64,000 nucleotides of DNA from CAVSRC01 sp963732845 (GTDB taxonomy: Bacteria > Pseudomonadota > Alphaproteobacteria > Rhizobiales > Kaistiaceae): the NCBI GenBank assembly GCA_963732845.1, contig CAVTBE010000001.1:33493-97492 (forward strand). Direction: 5' to 3'. This document shows, one piece after another, positions 1 through 7,793 of this stretch. Every line of letters begins with the position of its first letter. Position 1 is the first letter of the stretch. The notes under the pieces were generated by a model. The model did no database searches and was not told where the DNA came from. It was given only the letters and a program-made list of their open reading frames with translations. The translations under genes and the position numbers were made by a program.

Positions 1-592
1 TCAGGAAGATGCGCATCTCCTTGTAGTTGCCGAAGGAGGTGCCGCAGTGGACCAGCGGGTAATAGGTGCCTTCCGGCAGGCCCTGCGCCTTTGCCGAGAC
101 ATAGGCCTGATGGAAGTTGCGCAGGAAGACCGCCGCGAGGCTGACCACATTGCCGATGCCCGAGCCGTGGTAGTTCCACGCCGTGCACGAGGTCTGGTCG
201 GTTTCATCGAGGTATCTGATGTCGAGCTGGTTCATCAGCCACATCACACTCGACGGGTAGCCGGGGATATTGCCGCACTGGCCGCAGGACTTGTGGTGCC
301 AGAGATTGGTGGTCGGGATGCGCTTCTCCCAGCCGTAGAGCGTGCGCGCCACCACCGGCTGGTGGCGCTCGTCGATGCGGTGGACGACGATCTCGCCGTC
401 CTTCTCGAGCTGCCACATGGCGTCGCGGATGTCCTCGACGCGGTCCTTCCTGGTCAGCATGGAGCGCTTGTCGATGCGCTGCTCGACCCACGCCGTCGCC
501 TTGCGCGCCTCCGCCGGCGTCAGGTTCGACGGCCGCCATTCGTCCCCGAAGCCGCTGAAGGCGGGCTGCTTGCTGTTTTCAGGCTTCTCCAT
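1..592 (-). CDS. hdrB: Heterodisulfide reductase subunit B-like protein (sHdrB), C-terminus cut by window edge
   Basis: The frame starts at an ATG at 592 preceded by GGGAGGAC and runs off the left edge with no stop, so only about 197 residues are visible. They include cysteine motifs typical of the CCG domain of HdrB (KSCGQCGN, TSCTAW, VHCGTSFG), which hold a noncubane iron-sulfur cluster in this family. It follows an HdrC gene (30 nt gap) and a DsrE-like gene. The order dsrE-hdrC-hdrB matches the start of the sulfur-oxidising sHdr operon of Hyphomicrobium-type bacteria, so B1 is more likely than B2, by inference. The complex acts in the cytoplasm and is thought to oxidise protein-bound sulfur delivered by sulfurtransferases and lipoate-binding proteins. 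Confidence 0.85.
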   Translation of the reverse strand, partial: MEKPENSKQPAFSGFGDEWRPSNLTPAEARKATAWVEQRIDKRSMLTRKDRVEDIRDAMWQLEKDGEIVVHRIDERHQPVVARTLYGWEKRIPTTNLWHHKSCGQCGNIPGYPSSVMWLMNQLDIRYLDETDQTSCTAWNYHGSGIGNVVSLAAVFLRNFHQAYVSAKAQGLPEGTYYPLVHCGTSFGNYKEMRIFL

Positions 593-621
593 CCGGCATG
601 TCCTCCCTCAAGGGCGCCGCG

Positions 622-1362
622 TCAATCGTCGGCGTCCTCCTCCTGCTCCTCCAGCCACTCGCTGTATTCCTCGCGCTTCTCGTCCATCACGTCGGTGACG
701 AGGTCGAAAAGGTTTTCGTCGACGGTCTCGAGCTGATCGAGCACGCCGGTCGCCTCCCAGATCGTGTAGAGCTCGACCGAGGTCTTGAGGTTGACCTCCC
801 AGGCCGTGTCCATGGTGTGCATGGTCGGCACGGGAATCGCCTTTCTCAGGATGTTGAGCGGCGCCTCGACCTTGGAGACGTTCGGCCCCCAGTCGGGAAA
901 CGCCTCGCGCGTGATCATGTTGGGGGCGAGCTGGTTGCCGGTCGACACCACCTTGAGCAGCACGCGCGAGAACGGTCTCAGCACGTCCTTGGCCGACTGC
1001 ATGCCGTGCTTGATCGCCACCTCGCGCATGATCATCACGAGGCCGCCGGGCGAATTCTCGAACGGGCAGCGCGCCGCGCAGGTGTAGCACTGGGCGCAGG
1101 CCCAGATCTTTTCCTGCATGGCGTCGTAGATGCCCTCGAGATTCTCCGTCCACAGCAACTGGACGATCTCGCGCGGCGAGTAGTCGTAATAGTGGGCGGA
1201 GGGGCAGGTTGCGGTGCAGATGCCGCAATTGAGACAGCCGTGCAGCTCGTGGTCGTAGAGCATGTGCGAGCGGATGTCGTCGAAGACTTCCTCCAGCGTC
1301 GCCTGCGGCACCACCGGTGCCGGCGAGAGCGGATCACTGATGGCGGCATGTTCTCCCGTCAT
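622..1362 (-). CDS. hdrC: Heterodisulfide reductase subunit C-like iron-sulfur protein (sHdrC)
   Basis: The protein has 246 residues and two classical 4Fe-4S motifs: CLNCGICTATCP (cysteines near 43, 46, 49, 53) and CAQCYTCAARCP (89, 92, 95, 99). This is the HdrC ferredoxin fold, which passes electrons to the HdrB subunit. The start is supported by GGGAGGACC directly upstream. The C-terminus is very acidic (run of E and D). It sits between a DsrE-like gene (20 nt gap) and hdrB (30 nt gap) on the same strand, so they form one transcription unit. By context it belongs to the sulfur-oxidising sHdr complex, not the methanogen enzyme. C1 is favoured over C2 from gene order only. Confidence 0.9.
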   Translation of the reverse strand: MTGEHAAISDPLSPAPVVPQATLEEVFDDIRSHMLYDHELHGCLNCGICTATCPSAHYYDYSPREIVQLLWTENLEGIYDAMQEKIWACAQCYTCAARCPFENSPGGLVMIMREVAIKHGMQSAKDVLRPFSRVLLKVVSTGNQLAPNMITREAFPDWGPNVSKVEAPLNILRKAIPVPTMHTMDTAWEVNLKTSVELYTIWEATGVLDQLETVDENLFDLVTDVMDEKREEYSEWLEEQEEDADD

Positions 1363-1381
1363 TCGGTCCTCCCGGCAACGC

Positions 1382-1762
1382 TCAGTAGGTCAGCACCTTG
1401 GCGTCGTCGTCCTCCATCACCGCCTCGATCACCTTGGCGCCACCGACGATGCCCTCGCATTCGGGGATGAGGTCGTCTTCGCTCATGTCGAAGAGATCGA
1501 GATTGGGGGAGCAGCAGTAGAACTTGGCGCCCGCCTCGTGCGCGTCCTTGATGAAGTCGTAGACGGTCTTGGGCGAGCCGGGCTTGACCACCAGCTTTTC
1601 CGCCACGCCTTTCTTCATCAACTGGCCGGACGTGGCCGTGCAGATGACCTCGACCTCGTAGTCCATGGCCGCGGCGACCGTCGCCTGAAAGAACGGCGCC
1701 CCCAGTTCCTCACCGTTACGGGGGTCCGTATTGACCATGATGATGATCAGCTTCTGCGCCAT
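1382..1762 (-). CDS. DsrE family sulfur-carrier-like protein
   Basis: The ATG at 1762 was chosen because GGGAGGAG lies about 10 nt upstream and the protein then begins at the first beta strand (MAQKLIIIMVNTDP). This gives 126 residues, the normal size of DsrE/DsrF-like proteins. Cysteines lie near 41, 83-84 (FYCCSPN) and 102. In the family such cysteines bind or transfer sulfane sulfur in the cytoplasm. It is the first gene of the dsrE-hdrC-hdrB unit, the position occupied by DsrE3C in sHdr loci, so it probably feeds persulfide sulfur into the Hdr-like complex. Which DsrE subfamily it belongs to cannot be fixed without a tree. Confidence 0.85.
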   Translation of the reverse strand: MAQKLIIIMVNTDPRNGEELGAPFFQATVAAAMDYEVEVICTATSGQLMKKGVAEKLVVKPGSPKTVYDFIKDAHEAGAKFYCCSPNLDLFDMSEDDLIPECEGIVGGAKVIEAVMEDDDAKVLTY

Positions 1763-1835
1763 GCGGCGGCTGCTCCTCCCTCGATCCCCTCGGCCCGGCG
1801 AAGCCATGCAGCCGTGGGGACAGTCCTCCCTAAAC

Positions 1836-1867
1836 ATATTCTAATATTGCATTTATCGAATAAATTC
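1836..1867. promoter_or_regulatory. A+T-rich cluster of inverted repeats before the dsrE-hdr unit
   Basis: Three overlapping dyads lie in a short A+T-rich stretch within G+C-rich DNA: ATATT-CT-AATAT (1836-1847), TTTAT-CGA-ATAAA (1852-1864) and GAAT-AA-ATTC (1858-1867). They are 75-105 nt upstream of the dsrE-like start. sHdr operons in related bacteria are repressed by ArsR-type sulfur sensors that bind A+T-rich dyads, so this is a plausible operator and promoter zone. The regulator gene itself is not in the window. Confidence 0.5.
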
Positions 1868-1924
1868 CAGAGGGGAATCGCATAGCTCGCCGAAAAGCCT
1901 GCAAAACCGAAGGATTCTAACGGC

Positions 1925-2620
1925 TTACGGCGCCATCCAGCCGGTCTGGTCGATCAGTCCGACCATGATCTCGCTCAGCGCCTCGGCGATTGTGCCCTGC
2001 CGCTCACGCAACCGCGCAAGGCCCGCGGCCAATCCCTCCGGCGTCTCGTCGAACTCCATGACCAGATCCTCGATCATGGCCGACTTGATGCCGGGATGGC
2101 CGAGGAAGCCGATCGCGTTCGCGCCAATCTGGAAGACCATCGGCGCGCCCCCGGCCCCCTCCGCCAGCACCATCGCTGCCGCCGGCAGCGCCGGCCGGTC
2201 GCGCATGTAGAGCGCCATCGGGAAGTTCGCCGGCAGGTGCCCGCCGAGCGCACCGGCCACAACGCAGCGTACGTCTTCGACCGCAAAGTCGAGCGGCGCC
2301 TCGACCGCACCGCCGCCGGCCGCCGTCGCCAGGATGACGGAGCCGAGGCCGATGCCGATCACCGGCAGCCCGCGCGCGAGGAAATCCCCGGTCAGCCGCA
2401 GCTCCGCCGCCAGGCTCGGCAGCAGCGAACCGCTGACCGCACCGAAGGGACCGGCGCCCAGCACGACCAGCCCGTCATAGCCCTCTGCATTGGCGGGAAC
2501 CCGGCCGCCCGGCACGAACGGCCGGCAATAGCGAAAGCCCACGGCGCGCGCCTCGAGATGGTCCTCGATCAGCCCGAGATATTCTGCCTCGACGTGTTGC
2601 AGAACGCAGACGGTCTTCAC
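1925..2620 (-). CDS. Class I glutamine-amidotransferase-like protein without catalytic cysteine
   Basis: A GTG at 2620 with GGGGAGG six nt upstream is the best start and gives 231 residues. The fold is that of GMP-synthase-type class I amidotransferases, but at the nucleophile elbow the usual G-x-C-x-G reads GIGLGS (residues 89-94), so glycine replaces cysteine. The histidine region reads FLGHPG near 175. The protein can therefore hardly hydrolyse glutamine. Genes for amidotransferase-like proteins occur in the lipoate-assembly part of sHdr loci, and the next minus-strand gene to the right is a lipoate ligase, which suggests a role in lipoate or LbpA maturation. The true activity is unknown. 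Confidence 0.75.
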   Translation of the reverse strand: MKTVCVLQHVEAEYLGLIEDHLEARAVGFRYCRPFVPGGRVPANAEGYDGLVVLGAGPFGAVSGSLLPSLAAELRLTGDFLARGLPVIGIGLGSVILATAAGGGAVEAPLDFAVEDVRCVVAGALGGHLPANFPMALYMRDRPALPAAAMVLAEGAGGAPMVFQIGANAIGFLGHPGIKSAMIEDLVMEFDETPEGLAAGLARLRERQGTIAEALSEIMVGLIDQTGWMAP

Positions 2621-2715
2621 GCGGCCTCCCCGGAAGCGCAGCACCACCATATGGACATATCAGCTTTTTCAGATATGAGGGAATCGGGAAGGTCATCGGA
2701 TGGGGAGGACAGCCG

Positions 2716-2943
2716 GTGCAGATAGCAGACGTCATCATTCACGTGGACGAGACCGTCGATCACGATCGGCGTCAGGCGATCGCCGGCAAGGTCAGGGCGC
2801 ATGTCGGCGTCACCGATGTCACCCACCACGATGAGAAGCCGCACCTGATGATCGTCAAATACGATCCGTCAGCCGTCACCGCCCAGGCTCTGCTCGGCGT
2901 GGTCCGCGGCGAAGGCGTTCACGCCGAACTGATCGGCCTCTGA
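2716..2943 (+). CDS. Small heavy-metal-associated (HMA) fold protein, no CXXC
   Basis: The GTG at 2716 has GGGGAGG at 2702-2708 and gives 75 residues with the beta-alpha-beta spacing of HMA/CopZ ferredoxin-like domains (pattern DVIIHVDE, HLMIVKYDP, VHAELIGL). The metal-binding CXXC is absent. The protein has no cysteine at all, so it is unlikely to be a copper chaperone. It lies divergent from the amidotransferase-like gene and convergent with the lipoate ligase, the only plus-strand gene in the sHdr block. A protein-protein adaptor or ligand-binding role is possible. Its function is unknown. Confidence 0.65.
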   Translation: MQIADVIIHVDETVDHDRRQAIAGKVRAHVGVTDVTHHDEKPHLMIVKYDPSAVTAQALLGVVRGEGVHAELIGL

Positions 2944-2947
2944 GGCT

Positions 2948-2966
2948 CGCCCGCCTCTGCCGGGCG
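2948..2966. terminator. Hairpin between convergent genes
   Basis: CGCCCG (2948-2953) pairs with CGGGCG (2961-2966) around a 7-nt loop. It fills the 33-nt gap between the HMA-like gene and the lipoate ligase, which converge here. There is no T-tract, so it is a weak two-way terminator or simply a barrier hairpin. Confidence 0.4.
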
Positions 2967-2976
2967 GCCGGCCGTG

Positions 2977-4053
2977 TCAATCCGCCGGCGCCACCGCCGC
3001 CATCACGACGGCGGCGATATCGGCCGGCTCGACGCCCGGCATGTCGAGGTCGAGGGCGGCCATTGACGCCTCGGCGGCAGCCGTCAGCGCGCCCGTGTCG
3101 AGCCGGCTGCCGATCAGCGTCGCGGCGAGGCGGTCGGCGCCATCCACCGGCAGGCAGGTGAAGTCGCCCGACAGCATCAGGTCGGCAACGACGCCGTCGC
3201 GCGCCAGCAGATGGGCGCGGACGAGGCCGCCGCGCGCCTTGTGAGCGCTTTCGGTGAGATGGGTTCCGGCGGAAATCTTGACGCCGAGGGCAACGAATTT
3301 CCGCCCCTGCCGCTGCGTCCACTCCGGGTCGGAGAGCAGTGCCTCCTGTTCGGCGATGGCCTCCTCTTCGGCTGCGGTCGGCTTGGCCGCCACGGCGGTG
3401 ACGCCAAGCACCGCCTCGCAATGCTTGAGGAAGCGTGCCTTGACGTCCTCGCGCGACGGCACGGCGGAAAGCTCGCGCGCCATCGTCGTCATGTATTCAT
3501 CGAGCGTCGTCTTCAGCTTGTCGCGGAATTTCTCGGATGGCACCTTCAGGCAGCGCGCCATGGTCGCGGTGTCGAAATCGAACATGAAGGAGCCGACCAT
3601 TACGGTCGCCTCGCCGATCGAGGCGGCGCCGGTGCCGCCGATCTTGCGCCCCGCCACCTGGATGTCGTTGATCGGCCGGTACTCGGCGGCAACTCCGAGC
3701 TCGCGATAGGTCCTCACCGCCGGCTCGCAGAACATCGGATAGAGATTGGCCGCGTATTGCGGCGCCTTGCTGCGCGGATAGATGAAATGGAAGAACATCT
3801 GGTCGCGGTCGAGATAGACCGCGCCACCGCCGACCTGACGGCGGATGACCGGCAGCTTCGCTGCGGCGCAATAGTCCTCATCGACCTCGCGGGCGATTTC
3901 CTGATGGACGCCGACGCAGACATACGGGTCGATCGGATTGACCAGCGACAGGACGGGATCGCCGTCCGCCGCCATGGCTGCCGCAAGGCCGTGATAGACC
4001 GCTTGGCTCCTCAGCGACGACACATTGCCGAAGTCGATCACGCGCAGCCGCAC
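2977..4053 (-). CDS. Lipoate-protein ligase of the sHdr type (sLpl(AB)-like)
   Basis: The GTG at 4053 follows GGGGAGGGGG and opens at the first strand of the fold; upstream codons look non-coding. The 358 residues contain LplA/BirA-family ligase motifs: RRQVGGGAVYLD (71-82) for lipoyl-adenylate binding and GRKIGGTGA (135-143) with the invariant lysine at 137. A C-terminal accessory domain follows, as in two-domain LplA/LplB ligases. Such ligases in sHdr loci attach lipoate or octanoate to the lipoate-binding protein LbpA, the sulfur-binding partner of the Hdr-like complex. LbpA itself is outside the window. A general lipoate ligase serving dehydrogenases is the alternative. Confidence 0.85.
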   Translation of the reverse strand: MRLRVIDFGNVSSLRSQAVYHGLAAAMAADGDPVLSLVNPIDPYVCVGVHQEIAREVDEDYCAAAKLPVIRRQVGGGAVYLDRDQMFFHFIYPRSKAPQYAANLYPMFCEPAVRTYRELGVAAEYRPINDIQVAGRKIGGTGAASIGEATVMVGSFMFDFDTATMARCLKVPSEKFRDKLKTTLDEYMTTMARELSAVPSREDVKARFLKHCEAVLGVTAVAAKPTAAEEEAIAEQEALLSDPEWTQRQGRKFVALGVKISAGTHLTESAHKARGGLVRAHLLARDGVVADLMLSGDFTCLPVDGADRLAATLIGSRLDTGALTAAAEASMAALDLDMPGVEPADIAAVVMAAVAPAD

Positions 4054-4365
4054 TGCCCCCTCCCCGCCTGGCCCTGCCCGTCCGGGGCAGTTTCGGCCAG
4101 CAAAGCGCCAGAAGGCGGCCGCGGTCAACCGGCGCCTTCGCCCGCGCACGGAGCGTCGGCATTCAAACGCGCAAGGACACAGGAATCGCTAACCACGGCG
4201 GCTTACGCCGGCTTGACCTTTTTGCGCTACAGAAGAGGCAGCAGCGACCTATCCCTTCCCCCGGAGTTGAAACAAACAAAGGGCACGGGTGCCATCCTGC
4301 TCGAACAGCGTTGAGCCCCGTCGTGGCCACGGCGGGGCCTCACGCCGTCGCCCGCAAGGACATCG
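4054..4365. other. Intergenic region
   Basis: This 312-nt stretch separates the sHdr block from the next minus-strand genes. Apart from the hairpin at 4315-4338 and likely promoter sequence for the ligase, nothing recognisable is present, and no frame shows coding character. Confidence 0.5.
4315..4338 (-). terminator. G+C-rich hairpin downstream of the small conserved gene
   Basis: GCCCCG (4315-4320) pairs with CGGGGC (4333-4338). The loop itself holds the palindrome GTGGCCAC. It lies 28 nt after the stop of the gene ending at 4366, in the position of a terminator, but no T-tract follows. Confidence 0.4.
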
Positions 4366-4620
4366 TCAGGCCGCTTGCCGCTCGCGGCCGTGCCGGGCGG
4401 ACCGATGGCGCAGCATCCGATCAGCCCGTGCGATCTCCATCCAGTCGGCGTGGTTGAGCCAGTCGGTGACGTTTTCCAGGTCGCAGAAGGACTCGATTGC
4501 GGCTGCCTGGGCCGAATCCTTGTCGCACGCGTCCACGTCGACGATCCTCTGGCAGATCGTCTGGGCGTGACCTGTATTGCCATAGACTACTTTTCGGAAT
4601 GCTACGCGAAATCGTGGCAT
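4366..4620 (-). CDS. Small conserved hypothetical protein
   Basis: The ATG at 4620 has GGGGAGG eight nt upstream and gives 84 residues. The N-terminal half reads like a small beta-rich domain (MPRFRVAFRKVVYGNTGHAQ, then a stretch ending in NVTDWLNHADWMEI). The last 15 residues are basic. Short proteins of this pattern are common in rhizobia and have no assigned function. It stands alone between the sHdr block and the sugar operon. Confidence 0.7.
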   Translation of the reverse strand: MPRFRVAFRKVVYGNTGHAQTICQRIVDVDACDKDSAQAAAIESFCDLENVTDWLNHADWMEIARADRMLRHRSARHGRERQAA

Positions 4621-4740
4621 CGCCTTAGCCTCCCCTGCTAAGCCTACCCAAATCGCCGGCATGCTCCTTAAATATTTAGGGCGGTCCGGCCTGACGACAA
4701 GCTTCGAATTCCAGCACAGGCATCCTATGCCGCGAAGATG

Positions 4741-5427
4741 TCAGCTGGATGGCATGCCGGCCACGCCGAGCGGCGACACCGGCGGCGGCGGCGGCAACAA
4801 AGCCCGCACATCGGCAAACGGGTAGCGCGGCTCGAAGCGGAAGGCCTCGGCGTAGCGCTCCGGCGCATTGCACTGGAGCGCGCGGAAGCGGTTCCACGTC
4901 TCGCAGGCGCTGACGAAACGCTCCGGCCGCTGCGATTGATGCGCCCGGATCGCCGCGCGCTTGGCTTCGATTTGCGCCGTGATGTCGACATAGAGCGTCG
5001 GCTGGAAGCCGTTGCCCATCAGCGTGTCGGCATAGAGCACCGGCGCCCGGAAGCGCGCCGCGTCGAGCACCAGCCGCGACAGCGCCCGATGGTCTGGATG
5101 ATAGTCCTCGGGCGGATGGGTGATAACGAGGTCGGGCGCAAAGTCGCGGATCGCCGCATCGAGCAGCGCCGTCGCCTGCGTGTCTCCCGCAAGCCCGCCG
5201 TCGGGCCGGTCGAGGAAGACCGGCGTGACGCCGAGGCCGGACGCCGCTTCGCTCGCCTCTGCGTGGCGCCGACGGGCAAGGTCCGCACCGGGCGCGCTGC
5301 TGCCTGCCGCGCCATCGGTGGCGATCAGGCAACCGATCTCGGCACCCATGGCCCGCGCCGCGGCCAGCGTGCCGAAGAAGAAGATGTCGATATCGTCGGG
5401 ATGGGCGCCGCAGCCGAGGATGCGCAT
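4741..5427 (-). CDS. PIG-L/LmbE family deacetylase
   Basis: The 228-residue protein starts with a strand followed by AHPDD (residues 8-12), the zinc-binding and catalytic motif of the GlcNAc-PI de-N-acetylase family. The second signature, HPDH at 110-113, supplies the third zinc ligand. Family members remove acetyl groups from N-acetyl sugars or related metabolites. A proline-rich tail (PPPPP) precedes the C-terminus. It is the last gene of the operon that begins with lacI at 11911, eight nt after the GH63-like gene, so its substrate is probably an acetylated sugar released by that hydrolase. This link is inference. Confidence 0.85.
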   Translation of the reverse strand: MRILGCGAHPDDIDIFFFGTLAAARAMGAEIGCLIATDGAAGSSAPGADLARRRHAEASEAASGLGVTPVFLDRPDGGLAGDTQATALLDAAIRDFAPDLVITHPPEDYHPDHRALSRLVLDAARFRAPVLYADTLMGNGFQPTLYVDITAQIEAKRAAIRAHQSQRPERFVSACETWNRFRALQCNAPERYAEAFRFEPRYPFADVRALLPPPPPVSPLGVAGMPSS

Positions 5428-5435
5428 ACCGCGCC

Positions 5436-6719
5436 TCAGTCGGCAGTTGCGTGCGAGATGAGCTCGATGACCATCGCCGCCGTCCAGGTGAAGTGCTTGC
5501 CGCCACAGGCGGTGCCGTCGGTGGGATCATAATATTCGGCAAAGCCACTTCTGTGGATGAGGCCGAGGCTGTCGGCAGCGATTTCGCCGGCGGCGTCCTC
5601 GCGGCCGCTCTGGCGGAGCCCGTCGGCAAGCAGGTAGTTGACGATCAGCCAGGCCGGTCCGCGCCAGTAGCGCCGCGGCTCGAAGCGTGGATCGGCAGGA
5701 TCGTGCGAGGCGACGCCGAAGGCGGTGTGCGTCCGCCAGCGCCGGATGGTGGCGATCAGCCGGTCGGTATCGCCGAGGCCGGCGAAGACCGGCAGCAGGC
5801 CGCCGACCGAGCGGCTGTCGATGAGCTTGCCGGCGACCCGGTCGAAACAGAGGAACTGGCCGGCTTCATCGCTCCACAAGGACGCGAAGGCCTGACGCGC
5901 GATTGCGATGCGGGCGCGGGCGGCCGCGGCGATATCGGCGCGGCCGATGGCCTCGGCCAGCCGCGCCAGCGCCTCGTCGGAGCGGATCAGGATGGCGTTG
6001 AAGCCGGGATCGACCACCTGGAACGGCGAGGCATCGTGGAGCTTGCTGTTGTCCCAGCCGAGGTCGCGGAAGCGGGTGACCAGCCACATGTAGCGGTCGT
6101 ATTGCGCCTGCGTCGGGCGCTCGGCGGCGTTGACGTGCTGGGTATCGCGCCGGCGATAGGGCTGGACCCCTTCGGTCGGCACGCGGGCGAAGGGCTCGTC
6201 CCAATCGATGGAGTTGTCGCGCCCGGCCTCCCACGGATGAAGGATGGCGACCAGGCCCGAGCCCCCGGGGTCGCGGTTGGCATAGAACCAGCGGTGCCAG
6301 GCGTCGGCCTTGGGGGCCAGCTCCAGCGCCATGCGACGGGCGAGATCCGTGTCGCGCGCTTCCCGCTGCAGGCGCTCGAGAACGAAGCCCAGCACCGGCG
6401 GCTGGGTGATGCCCGAGGTCGGTGTCGGCCGGTCCGTGCCCCACACGTCGGGACCGGGGAAATAGCCCTCGTCCATCTCGTGGAAGACGATGTGCGGCAC
6501 CATGCCGTCCGGCCATTGATGGGCGAGCAGCGTGGCGATCTCGGTCCACGCGCGGCGCTCGTCGAAATGGCGCTGGCCGAGCGCGGTCAGACACGAATCC
6601 CAGTTCCACTGGAAGGGGTAGAGGCCCTTGGTGGGGACCGTGTAGGCGCCGCGATCGTTGTCGCGCAGGATGCCGGCGGCGCTGTCGAAGAGGGCCTTGT
6701 CGCGGGGTTCTATGCTCAT
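5436..6719 (-). CDS. GH63-like (alpha/alpha)6-barrel glycoside hydrolase
   Basis: The 427 residues show the pattern of GH63 and trehalase-clan enzymes related to mannosylglycerate/glucosylglycerate hydrolases: YPFQWNWDSC near the N-terminus, HPWEAGRDNS in the middle and YWRGPAWLIVNY near 360. There is no signal peptide, so it acts in the cytoplasm on an imported glycoside. Its ATG overlaps the stop of the ATPase gene as ATGA (6716-6719), which indicates translational coupling to the transporter. It probably cleaves the oligosaccharide or glycoside brought in by that transporter. The exact bond is not predictable. Confidence 0.8.
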   Translation of the reverse strand: MSIEPRDKALFDSAAGILRDNDRGAYTVPTKGLYPFQWNWDSCLTALGQRHFDERRAWTEIATLLAHQWPDGMVPHIVFHEMDEGYFPGPDVWGTDRPTPTSGITQPPVLGFVLERLQREARDTDLARRMALELAPKADAWHRWFYANRDPGGSGLVAILHPWEAGRDNSIDWDEPFARVPTEGVQPYRRRDTQHVNAAERPTQAQYDRYMWLVTRFRDLGWDNSKLHDASPFQVVDPGFNAILIRSDEALARLAEAIGRADIAAAARARIAIARQAFASLWSDEAGQFLCFDRVAGKLIDSRSVGGLLPVFAGLGDTDRLIATIRRWRTHTAFGVASHDPADPRFEPRRYWRGPAWLIVNYLLADGLRQSGREDAAGEIAADSLGLIHRSGFAEYYDPTDGTACGGKHFTWTAAMVIELISHATAD

Positions 6720-7783
6720 GGCTGGCTGGGTCTGCTGGTGGATTTGAAGTCGATGGCCGTGCCGGTTTCCGCGTCGAACCAGCGCGCCCGGTCGGCGCGG
6801 GGTTCAAGGGTCAGCGTCTCGCCCGGCTTGACGGCCAAATCGCTGTCGAGCACGGCGCGGAAGAGCGTATCGGCCACTGTCATGGTGACGAGCTGGTGGG
6901 CGCCGAGCGGCTCGACGACGCGCACGGTGCCGCGAAGCCCCTTGTCGGCGATGGCGACGTCCTCCGGCCTGATGCCGAAGCGCAGGCGCTCGCCGGCCTC
7001 CGGTCCGTCGATCTCGGTATCGGCAACGCGCCAGCGGCCGTCGCTGCGCTTCGCCGGCAGGAAGTTCATGGGCGGGCTGCCGATGAACCCGCCGACGAAG
7101 GCGTCGGCCGGATCGCGATAGACGTCGATCGGCGTCGCGGCCTGGACGATGTGCCCGCCATGCATGACGGCGATGCGGTCGCCGAGGCTCATCGCCTCCA
7201 CCTGATCGTGGGTGACGTAGATCGTCGTCGTGCGGCTTTCCTGCAGCACGCCCTTGAGTTCGGCGCGCATCTCCAGGCGCAAGAGCGCATCGAGATTGGA
7301 CAGCGGCTCGTCCATGAGCAACACTTCCGGCTCCATGGCGAGCGCCCGGGCCACCGCCACGCGCTGGCGCTGGCCGCCGGAGAGCTGGCCGGAATAGCGC
7401 TTCAGCAATTGCTCGATGTGCATGAGCGAGGCCGAGCGCTTCACCTTCTCCTCGATCTCGGCCTCCGGCAGCTTCTTCATGCGCAGGCCGAAGGCGATGT
7501 TCTCGAACACGCTCAGGTGCGGGAAGACGGCATAGTTCTGGAACACCATGGCGATGCCGCGGGCGCGCGGCGGCAGGTTGTTGACGCGTTTCCCCCCGAT
7601 GCGGATCTCGCCGGCGCTCGGCCGGTCGAGCCCGGCGATCAGGCGCAGCAGCGTGGTCTTGCCGCAGCCCGAGGCACCGAGCAGCACGAGGAATTCGCGG
7701 TCGGCGACGTCGAGGTCGATATCGACCAGTGCGGTGACGGCGCCGAAGCGCTTGGCGACATCCCTGATCTCGATTGCGGCCAT
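6716..7783 (-). CDS. Sugar ABC transporter ATP-binding protein (MalK/UgpC type)
   Basis: The start at 7783 (MAAIEIRDVAKRF) gives 355 residues, the normal MalK size. Walker A is GASGCGKTT (36-44), the signature LSGGQ lies at 134-138 and Walker B LLMDEP at 155-160. The C-terminal third is the TOBE/OB regulatory domain of carbohydrate importers. The Shine-Dalgarno is weak (GAGAGA). The gene lies 10 nt after the second permease and overlaps the hydrolase gene by 4 nt. It powers the importer formed with the two permeases and the binding protein upstream. Confidence 0.93.
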   Translation of the reverse strand: MAAIEIRDVAKRFGAVTALVDIDLDVADREFLVLLGASGCGKTTLLRLIAGLDRPSAGEIRIGGKRVNNLPPRARGIAMVFQNYAVFPHLSVFENIAFGLRMKKLPEAEIEEKVKRSASLMHIEQLLKRYSGQLSGGQRQRVAVARALAMEPEVLLMDEPLSNLDALLRLEMRAELKGVLQESRTTTIYVTHDQVEAMSLGDRIAVMHGGHIVQAATPIDVYRDPADAFVGGFIGSPPMNFLPAKRSDGRWRVADTEIDGPEAGERLRFGIRPEDVAIADKGLRGTVRVVEPLGAHQLVTMTVADTLFRAVLDSDLAVKPGETLTLEPRADRARWFDAETGTAIDFKSTSRPSQP

Positions 7784-7793
7784 GGAAGTCTCT

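Noticed and set aside
1..539. Open minus-strand frames at 1-207 and 204-539 that look like small proteins
   Set aside because: They are out-of-frame shadows of hdrB, whose own frame runs off the window edge.
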